Source: Deltaproteobacteria bacterium HGW-Deltaproteobacteria-14 (GTDB lineage Bacteria > Myxococcota_A > UBA9042 > PHBI01). From it: a DNA stretch of 41,723 nt. Positions 36,210-41,723 of this stretch are shown here, in pieces (within the stretch, counting starts at the first letter, position 1; each line of letters opens with the position of its first letter). The stretch spans positions 1 to 41,723 of the forward strand of contig PHBI01000038.1 of assembly GCA_002841945.1 (NCBI GenBank). The letters are read 5' to 3'. Position numbers and translations under genes: made by a program. The notes beneath the pieces are model-generated. The model made no database searches. It saw only the letters and a list, made by a program, of their open reading frames with translations, and was not told where the DNA came from.

Positions 36210-36554
36210 GGCCCGTGCCGAAATAGCTTGTCGTCTTGCCGGCGGATCCGCCGCCATCTGCGCGTCCCCGAAAGCACGGAAGACGCCCGTTGGCGACGCT
36301 GGTCACCCCGGCGCAGCGCGCGCTGGGTTCGGGCTCCGGGGTGCCTCGACGCTCCGGCCTCGGGGTCACGCATGGCCGATGGGCGACAGCGCCAGCCCCG
36401 GGTGAGGGGGCGCCGCGACGCGGCCGCGGTTGTCACGCGCGACGGACTGCGGAACACTGCCGAGACCCCCGCAGCGCAGCGTGGCGCCACCCGCCCGTGA
36501 GCCGCTGCCCGCCGAGCCGACGCTCGGCTCGGCGCCCCCCGAGGACCTCATGCG
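36210..36554. other. 345-nt structured intergenic region before the antiporter gene
   Basis: No credible gene. It contains a 14-bp perfect palindrome CGGCGGATCCGCCG (36240-36253) nested between CCGTGC (36213-36218) and GCACGG (36274-36279), which together could end the PEGA-gene transcript or be a dispersed palindrome. Nearer the antiporter is a second hairpin (36511-36533). The rest is GC-rich without clear promoter boxes. Confidence 0.5.
36511..36533 (+). promoter_or_regulatory. 10-bp hairpin with 3-nt loop in the antiporter leader
   Basis: GCCGAGCCGA (36511-36520) and TCGGCTCGGC (36524-36533) pair perfectly around CGC. It ends 21 nt before the ATG at 36555 and just upstream of GAGG (36541-36544), so it could influence translation, or be the end of an upstream transcript. 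Confidence 0.5.
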
Positions 36555-38546
36555 ATGCGCGACCTGAGCCCTACCCCGCTTATCCGCGTCATGGGCTTCG
36601 TGCTGGTCGGCGGCCTGGTGTGGCTGCTGACGAGCTGGCTGTCCCCCGATCCCGGCCGCCTGGCGGGGGTGACCCTCGAGGCGCAGGCCAAGGCGCTCTT
36701 CGAGGGGGACGGCGCGCTGCCCGCGGATCTGGCCTACGGCGAGCTCGTCCGCGGGCCCGCCTGGCCCGCCCCCTGCGACCGCGCCGCCCAGGTCATCACC
36801 CGCCACCACGCGCCGACCGCGGGCGCCCCCGCCGCGCTCGTCATCGACTGCAGCGTCACCGCGGACGCCGTCGCCCTGGCGGCGCGCACCGAAGGTGGAC
36901 CCGCGGCGCTCACCGCGCACCGCACCGCCGAGCTCCCCGAGTACAGCTCCATCCTGCCGCCGCTGCTGGGCATCCTGTTCGCCCTCATCTTCCGCCAGGT
37001 CCTGCTCGCGCTCTTCTCGGCGGTCTTCCTCGGCGCGCTGCTCGTCACCCAGGGCGACGTCGGCCTCGCGATCGAGCGCACCGCCCAGAACTACCTCTTC
37101 GACACCGTCGGGGACGCCGGGAACCTCTACATCCTCGGCTTCACGGTGTGCCTCGTCGGGATGATCCACGTGTGCATCCGCATGGGCGGGATGCAGGGGA
37201 TCGTGGACCGGCTCGGGCGCATCGCCAAGGGCCGCCGCTCGGCGCAGGTCGCGACGGGGGCGGTCGGCGTCGCCATCTTCTTCGACGACTACGCCAACAC
37301 CGTCGTCGTCGGCTCGTCGGTGCGCCCGCTGACCGACAGCCACCGCATCTCCCGCGAGAAGCTCGCCTACATCGTCGACTCGACCGCGGCCCCGGTGGCC
37401 GGGCTGGCGGTCATCTCGACCTGGATCGGCGTCGAGATCGGCTTCTTCCAGGACCAGATCGAGTATCTCCGGCCCGTCGCCACCAACGGCTACGACTTCT
37501 TCTTCCAGATCCTGCCCTACCGCTTCTACTGCATCTTCGCGCTGGCGCTCGTGTTCCTCGTCGCGTTCACGGGCCGCGACTTCGGCCCGATGCTCAAGGC
37601 CGAGCGGCGCGCGCTGAAGGAGGGCCTGCTCCGGCGCCGCGAGACCCGCCACAACGAGCCCGGCGGCGACGCCCGGCGCCGCCGCGACACCACCATGAAG
37701 CCCGGGGCCCCCGCGCGCTGGGTCAACGGCGTCGTCCCCGTCCTCGCCGTGATCCTCGGGACGTTCATCACCTCGGTCGTCGTCGGGGCCGCCCACCTCG
37801 ACGCCACCACCCCCGACTGGGCCGCCGACCTCGGCCTCTTCGGCCGCCTCCGCGAGTCCTTCATCGCCGCCAGCGACGACACCACCGCCATCCTCTTCTG
37901 GTCGTCGTTCTCAGGGGCCGTCCTGGCGTTCCTGCTCGCCGTGAGCCAGCGCATCCTGTCCCCCGTCGAGTCCCTGCGGGCCTTCTTCGACGGCCTGTGG
38001 ATGGTCGCCCCGGTGATCGCCATCCTCGTCCTCGCCATCGCGCTGCGCTCGGTGACCGGCGACCTCGGCACCTCCCACTACCTCGTCGCGCTGATCGGCG
38101 ACGTCCCGCTCTGGGTGCTGCCGGTGACGGTCTTCGGGCTGGCCTCGTTCATCGCGTTCTCGACCGGCACCAGCTGGGGGACGATGGGCATCCTGATGCC
38201 GGTCGCGATCCCGCTCGTCGCCCAGCTCTCCCTCGGCCACCCCGAGGGGCACATCATCCTGATCCTGGCCGGCTCCGCCGTGCTCGACGGCGCCATCTTC
38301 GGCGACCACTGCTCGCTCATCAGCGACACGACGATCATGAGCTCGCTCTCCTCGAGCTGCGACCACGTCGACCACGTCCGCACCCAGCTCCCCTACGCCC
38401 TGCTCGCGATGATCGTCGCGGGGGTCATGGGCTATTCGTTCATGGCCTGGAGTGGCGCCGCCGTTCCGGTCATCCTCATCTACGCCGCGGGCATCCTCGC
38501 CATGTGGGCCTGGTTGCGCTTTCGCGGCGAGGACCCTGCGCTATGA
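36555..38546 (+). CDS. NhaC-family Na+/H+ antiporter
   Basis: A 663-residue inner-membrane transporter. An N-terminal helix is followed by a roughly 90-residue soluble loop, probably periplasmic, then the NhaC-type core with about 11 helices. Conserved segments are FFDDYANTVVVGSSVRPLTD, REKLAYIVDSTAAPVAGLAV and, near the end, GAIFGDHCSLISDTTIMSSL followed by SCDHVDHVRTQLPYAL; these acidic and Ser/Thr clusters are the family's ion-binding signature. A basic cytosolic loop lies near residues 355-380. Exchange of Na+ for H+ is the family role; ion choice (Na+, Li+ or amino-acid exchange as in MleN) is not resolved. The ATG follows GAGG; a five-codon ORF (36550-36567) overlaps the start in another frame. 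The stop overlaps the next gene as ATGA. Confidence 0.88.
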   Translation: MRDLSPTPLIRVMGFVLVGGLVWLLTSWLSPDPGRLAGVTLEAQAKALFEGDGALPADLAYGELVRGPAWPAPCDRAAQVITRHHAPTAGAPAALVIDCSVTADAVALAARTEGGPAALTAHRTAELPEYSSILPPLLGILFALIFRQVLLALFSAVFLGALLVTQGDVGLAIERTAQNYLFDTVGDAGNLYILGFTVCLVGMIHVCIRMGGMQGIVDRLGRIAKGRRSAQVATGAVGVAIFFDDYANTVVVGSSVRPLTDSHRISREKLAYIVDSTAAPVAGLAVISTWIGVEIGFFQDQIEYLRPVATNGYDFFFQILPYRFYCIFALALVFLVAFTGRDFGPMLKAERRALKEGLLRRRETRHNEPGGDARRRRDTTMKPGAPARWVNGVVPVLAVILGTFITSVVVGAAHLDATTPDWAADLGLFGRLRESFIAASDDTTAILFWSSFSGAVLAFLLAVSQRILSPVESLRAFFDGLWMVAPVIAILVLAIALRSVTGDLGTSHYLVALIGDVPLWVLPVTVFGLASFIAFSTGTSWGTMGILMPVAIPLVAQLSLGHPEGHIILILAGSAVLDGAIFGDHCSLISDTTIMSSLSSSCDHVDHVRTQLPYALLAMIVAGVMGYSFMAWSGAAVPVILIYAAGILAMWAWLRFRGEDPAL

Positions 38547-39364
38547 GCCCCTCCCCGCGCCTCCACCGCGGCCAGCCGCGCCCCTCGGCGCTCGCGGGTC
38601 GGTGGTACCCCGCCGACCCCGACGCGCTCGCGGACACCGTCCGCGCCTGGATCGCCGAGGCCCCCGCCGCCGCGACGCCGACCGGGCGGGTGGTCGCCGT
38701 CCTCTCGCCCCACGCGGGGCACGTCTACTCCGGGCCGATCGCGGGGCGCGCCTTCGCCGCCGTCAGCGGCGGTCCCTATCGCCGCGCCGTGCTCGTCGGT
38801 CCGGCGCACCGGGTCGCCTTCCACGGGATCTCCGCCGGCGACTTCGCGTCCTACGAGGTCCCGACCGGGACCTTCCCGGTCGACCGCGGCGCGATCGCCG
38901 AGCTCGAGCGCGCCGAGCTCGTCACCTGCGTGCCCGACGCCCACGCCGAGGAGCACTGCCTCGAGATCCTCCTGCCGTTCATCGCCGAGGTCCTCGGCGA
39001 GGTGCCGATCCTGCCGCTGCTGTGCGGGCGCACCCGGGCCGCGGACGTGGCGAGGGCGCTCGAGGCCTCGCTGCGCGAGGACGACCTGCTCGTCATCTCG
39101 AGCGATCTCAGCCACTACGAGCCCTACGACGTCGCGCGGGAGCGGGACGTGGCGACCCTCGCCGCGGTGGTCGCGGGGCGCGGCGAGGCCCTCGGCGGCT
39201 ACGACGCCTGCGGCTACCTCGGCATCCAGGCCGCCCTCACCCTGGGTGCGCGCCGCGGCTGGCGCCGGACGCTGCTCGGCTACCAGAGCTCGGGCGACAC
39301 CGCCGGCGACAAGGACGCCGTCGTCGGCTACGGCGCCGTCGCCTTTGAGCTCGCGGGCGGTTGA
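38543..39364 (+). CDS. Memo-family protein (AmmeMemoRadiSam system protein B type)
   Basis: A 273-residue cytosolic protein of the Memo family, related to class III extradiol dioxygenases. Family blocks: GRWYPADPDAL (19-29), LSPHAGHVYSGPIAG (54-68), VGPAHRV (85-91), EEHCLEILLPF (136-146), SSDLSHYEPY (186-195) and DACGYLGI (221-228). H57, H89 and C223 match positions used for metal (iron or copper) binding in characterised Memo proteins. Bacterial Memo is usually encoded with AMMECR1 and a radical-SAM gene; neither is here. Instead it overlaps the antiporter stop by ATGA, so it is co-translated with a membrane transporter. Biochemical role unknown. Confidence 0.88.
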   Translation: MSPSPRLHRGQPRPSALAGRWYPADPDALADTVRAWIAEAPAAATPTGRVVAVLSPHAGHVYSGPIAGRAFAAVSGGPYRRAVLVGPAHRVAFHGISAGDFASYEVPTGTFPVDRGAIAELERAELVTCVPDAHAEEHCLEILLPFIAEVLGEVPILPLLCGRTRAADVARALEASLREDDLLVISSDLSHYEPYDVARERDVATLAAVVAGRGEALGGYDACGYLGIQAALTLGARRGWRRTLLGYQSSGDTAGDKDAVVGYGAVAFELAGG

Positions 39365-39387
39365 GCCGTCGCGGACGAGCCTTTGCT

Positions 39388-39416
39388 TTGCACCCCCGAG
39401 GGGGCTTTGCTATGAG
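39388..39416 (+). promoter_or_regulatory. Candidate promoter of sspB with leaderless start
   Basis: TTGCAC (39388-39393), a 17-nt spacer and TATGAG (39411-39416). The -10 box ends only 6 nt before the ATG at 39423, giving a leaderless or near-leaderless mRNA, as at 33056-33093. The spacer contains CCCCCGAGGGGG, and GGGGGCT (39400-39406) can pair with AGCCCCC (39415-39421) right up to the start codon. Confidence 0.4.
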
Positions 39417-39422
39417 CCCCCC

Positions 39423-40013
39423 ATGAACGAAGTGCTGGGCCAGCAGAAGCGACGCCAGCTCCAGTCGATGCTGGATCACGGTCTCGTCATGCTGCACCTC
39501 GACCCCCGGGTCGAGGGCGTGTCGGTGCCGCCCCAGTTCCGGGGCGACCCCGTGCTGCGCCTGAACATCGCCTACGGCTTCAACCTGCCGGCGCTCGACA
39601 TCGACGCCAGCGGGGTCTACGCGATGCTCTCGTTCAGCGGTCGGAACTTCGGCTGCAACCTGCCCTGGGAGGCGATCTTCGCGATGACCGCCCCCCACGA
39701 CGGCCACGAGGGCATGGTCTGGCCGGAGTCGATCCCCGCCGAGCTGGCGCCGTTCTTCGCCGACCTCGGGATGACCGCCGGGGCGGTGCCCGTCAGCCTC
39801 CAGGCGTCGCACCCGGAGCACCCGGCCGAGATCACCCCCGCGGTGACGGCCGCCCCCCCGGAGACCCTCACGACGCCCGAGCGGCCGCGGCCGCTGTTCG
39901 TCGTCCACGAGGGCGGGCGCAGCGACGATGACGACGACCCAGCCGGCACCGGTGACGGCGAGGACGACGGCACACCGCCCAAGCGGCCGCGGTTGACCGT
40001 GGTCAAGGACTGA
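39423..40013 (+). CDS. sspB: SspB-type ClpXP adaptor
   Basis: A 196-residue adaptor that binds ssrA-tagged or other substrates and delivers them to ClpXP. The substrate-binding domain spans about 1-115: VEGVSVPPQFRGDPVLRLNI, then GVYAMLSFSGRNFGCNLPWE and AIFAM, the hallmark of SspB (Gly-rich turn before PW-AIFA). A long, acidic and Pro-rich flexible linker (about 125-185, with a DDDDD run) leads to the C-terminal RPRLTVVKD, which matches the ClpX-docking motif (RPxLRVVK in E. coli). Both functional ends are therefore present. ATG at 39423 fits the family N-terminus; no Shine-Dalgarno sequence is seen. The stop is one base from the mutL GTG. Confidence 0.9.
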   Translation: MNEVLGQQKRRQLQSMLDHGLVMLHLDPRVEGVSVPPQFRGDPVLRLNIAYGFNLPALDIDASGVYAMLSFSGRNFGCNLPWEAIFAMTAPHDGHEGMVWPESIPAELAPFFADLGMTAGAVPVSLQASHPEHPAEITPAVTAAPPETLTTPERPRPLFVVHEGGRSDDDDDPAGTGDGEDDGTPPKRPRLTVVKD

Positions 40014-40014
40014 C

Positions 40015-41723
40015 GTGGGGCGCGTCTCCGTCCTCCCCGACGCGCTCGCGAACCAGATCGCGGCCGGCGAGGTCGTCGAGCGGCCGGCGTCGGTGGTCAA
40101 GGAGCTCGTCGAGAACGCCCTCGACGCCGAGGCGACCCGGGTCTTCGTCGCCGTCTCCGGGGGCGGTCAGGCGCTGGTGCGGGTGCTCGACGACGGCCTC
40201 GGGATGTCGCGCGACGACGCCGTCCTGTCCCTGCAGCGCCACGCGACCAGCAAGATCCACAGCGCCGACGACCTCCACGGCATCGACACCCTGGGCTTTC
40301 GCGGCGAGGCGCTGCCGTCCATCGCCTCGGTCTCGCGCTTTCGCCTCATCACCCGCGAGCGCGACGCCGCCGACGCCACCGAGGTCAGCGTCGAGGGGGG
40401 CGCCGCCCCGGTCGTCAAGGACGCCGCCGCCCCGCCGGGGACGCGCATCGAGGTCGTCGACCTGTTCTACAACGTCCCGGCGCGGCTCAAGTTCCTCAAG
40501 CAGCCGGCGACGGAGATGACCCACGTCGCGGCGCTGATGACCGCCTTCGCCCTCGGCCACCCGCACGTCCACTTCCGCCTCGACAAGGACGGCCGCACCG
40601 CCGCCGACTACCCCGTCGCCAAGCGCCTCGACCAGCGCATCTTCCAGGTGCTCGGCAAGGGCTTCGCCGGCCGCCTCCACCCGGTCGGAGGCGACGGCCC
40701 GATCCGGATCCGCGGCTACATCTCCGAGCCGGGCTTCACCCGCACCAACCAGCACAACATCCACACCTTCGTGAACGGCCGACGGGTGCGCGATCGCATC
40801 GTCACCCACGCGCTCATCGCGGCCTACGGCGAGCTGCTGCAGCGCGGCCACTTCCCACAGGGCGTGCTCTACGTCCACCTCGACCCGCAGCTCATCGACG
40901 TCAACGTCCACCCCGCCAAAGCCGAGATCCGCTTCATCGACGGGGGCGCGGTCCACGAGGCGATCGTCCGCGCCGTGCGGACCACCCTCCACGCCGCCCC
41001 GTGGCGCAACAAGGGCCTCGCCCCGCTGCTCGACGGGCCCGCGTCGCCAGCTCCACCCGCCGGGCCGAGCTACCCTCCGCGCGCCTCCACGGCGCTGCCC
41101 CTCTTCGTCGGCGACGGCCCCGCGCCCTACGCGACCCCGTCCCTACCGCACCGCAGTACGGACTATCGCCCGAGCCCTTACCCTCAGTATCCCGATGCCG
41201 CGCTGCACCGCAGCATTGCCGCGACCGCGGAGCCTCCCGAGGACCGCCCGCCCGAGCCGGCGGCCGGCGCCGGGGAGGGCTTCGTCGCGACGCTGCGGCT
41301 GGTGGGCCAGGTGGGGCGAGCGTGGCTCGTGTGCGAGGGCGGGGGCGCGCTGGTGCTCGTCGACCAGGCGGCGGCCTCCGCGCTGCTGGTGACGGTCGCG
41401 CTGCGGGCGGCCCTCGACGCGCCGTCCCCGCCGTCTCAGCCCTTGCTCTTCCCGCTCCAGGTCGAGCTCGACGCGGGCGACCAGGCCGCTGCGAACGCCC
41501 ACGTCCGCACCCTGCGGCGGCTCGGGCTGGACCTCGAGCCGTTCGGCGGCCGCACCTGGCAGCTCATCGCGCTCCCGGCGTCGCTGGCCCACGCCGCCCC
41601 CGAGGCGCTGGTCGCGGCGGCGCTCGGCGCGGTGCGCGCCAGCACGTCGGACGCGGAGGGGCTGGCGCCCGGGCTGATCGCGGCGCTCGCGACGCTGGCG
41701 CCGGTGCGCGCCGGGCAGCTCCT
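40015..41723 (+). CDS. mutL: DNA mismatch repair protein MutL (cut by window edge)
   Basis: MutL links MutS mismatch recognition to strand incision. The 5' 569 codons are present. The GTG start lies one base after the sspB stop, and GRVSVLPDALANQIAAGEVV is the canonical N-terminus. The GHKL ATPase has its Glu in VVKELVENALDA, Mg/ATP loop DDGLGM, SLQRHATSKI and TLGFRGEALPSIASVS; HTFVNGRRVRD and LIDVNVHPAKAEIRF complete the N-terminal domain. A Pro-rich linker (about 345-420) precedes the dimerisation domain. There the metal motif DQHAxxE of endonuclease-type MutL reads DQAAASA, lacking both His and Glu, so this copy is probably not an endonuclease. The C-terminal end lies outside the window. 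Confidence 0.95.
   Translation, partial: MGRVSVLPDALANQIAAGEVVERPASVVKELVENALDAEATRVFVAVSGGGQALVRVLDDGLGMSRDDAVLSLQRHATSKIHSADDLHGIDTLGFRGEALPSIASVSRFRLITRERDAADATEVSVEGGAAPVVKDAAAPPGTRIEVVDLFYNVPARLKFLKQPATEMTHVAALMTAFALGHPHVHFRLDKDGRTAADYPVAKRLDQRIFQVLGKGFAGRLHPVGGDGPIRIRGYISEPGFTRTNQHNIHTFVNGRRVRDRIVTHALIAAYGELLQRGHFPQGVLYVHLDPQLIDVNVHPAKAEIRFIDGGAVHEAIVRAVRTTLHAAPWRNKGLAPLLDGPASPAPPAGPSYPPRASTALPLFVGDGPAPYATPSLPHRSTDYRPSPYPQYPDAALHRSIAATAEPPEDRPPEPAAGAGEGFVATLRLVGQVGRAWLVCEGGGALVLVDQAAASALLVTVALRAALDAPSPPSQPLLFPLQVELDAGDQAAANAHVRTLRRLGLDLEPFGGRTWQLIALPASLAHAAPEALVAAALGAVRASTSDAEGLAPGLIAALATLAPVRAGQL

Noticed and set aside
36366..37796. 476-codon minus-strand frame opposite the antiporter
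   Set aside because: Highly charged composition without domains, and complementary to a gene with clear NhaC motifs.

Overview
The window is very GC-rich bacterial chromosome with a strong G/C third-position bias. Several features suggest a deltaproteobacterial-grade organism, most likely Myxococcota: many lipoproteins and secreted proteins, a giant lipoprotein built from MopE-type calcium-binding motifs, DUF4215-type Cys-rich repeats, SBBP propeller repeats, LamG and lamin-tail-like domains, PEGA and DUF3352-like proteins, and a large hybrid histidine kinase. This assignment is inferred from gene content only. No tRNA, rRNA, CRISPR array, phage gene or transposase gene was seen.

Layout. 1-3136: two lipoproteins on the minus strand, one cut by the left edge, separated by an intrinsic terminator. 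3256-6543: a vitamin B6 module, pdxR (MocR-type regulator), pdxS and pdxT, all co-directional; pdxS and pdxT are separated by a 95-bp palindromic REP-like element. 6632-8600: a putative outer-membrane barrel gene, a 33-bp inverted repeat over its start, and a decayed second pdxT 3' end. 8618-15400: a 2260-residue cell-surface lipoprotein. 15629-16804: an isovaleryl-CoA-dehydrogenase-like enzyme. 17086-20084: pntAB, overlapping by ATGA. 20299-21216: a secreted DUF3352-like protein, apparently a paralogue of the lipoprotein at 968-3136. 21380-22462: an ArgC homologue whose catalytic Cys is Ser.

22613-27406: a complete pyruvate dehydrogenase operon (E1 alpha, E1 beta, E2, E3). Converging on it from the minus strand are an orphan acetolactate-synthase-like ThDP enzyme and a hybrid kinase with two degenerate receivers (31862-27429). 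32023-36209: a CelD-type acetyltransferase, a SEC-C/DUF2384-like protein, a translationally coupled minus-strand pair (secreted helical protein and Cys-rich mini-protein) and a PEGA-domain protein. 36555-39364: an NhaC-type antiporter overlapping a Memo-family gene. 39423 to the right edge: an SspB-type ClpXP adaptor and a truncated mutL.

How the genes fit together. PLP synthesis (pdxST under PdxR), NADPH supply (pntAB), acyl-CoA oxidation and acetyl-CoA production (PDH complex) form a central-metabolism backbone, interspersed with envelope proteins of unknown role. I see no single convincing new multi-gene system. The most unusual points are the Cys-to-Ser ArgC, the REP-like palindrome inside pdxST, the duplicated pdxT end with the inverted repeat beside it, the ThDP-enzyme/hybrid-kinase pair, and two genes whose promoters suggest leaderless mRNAs.
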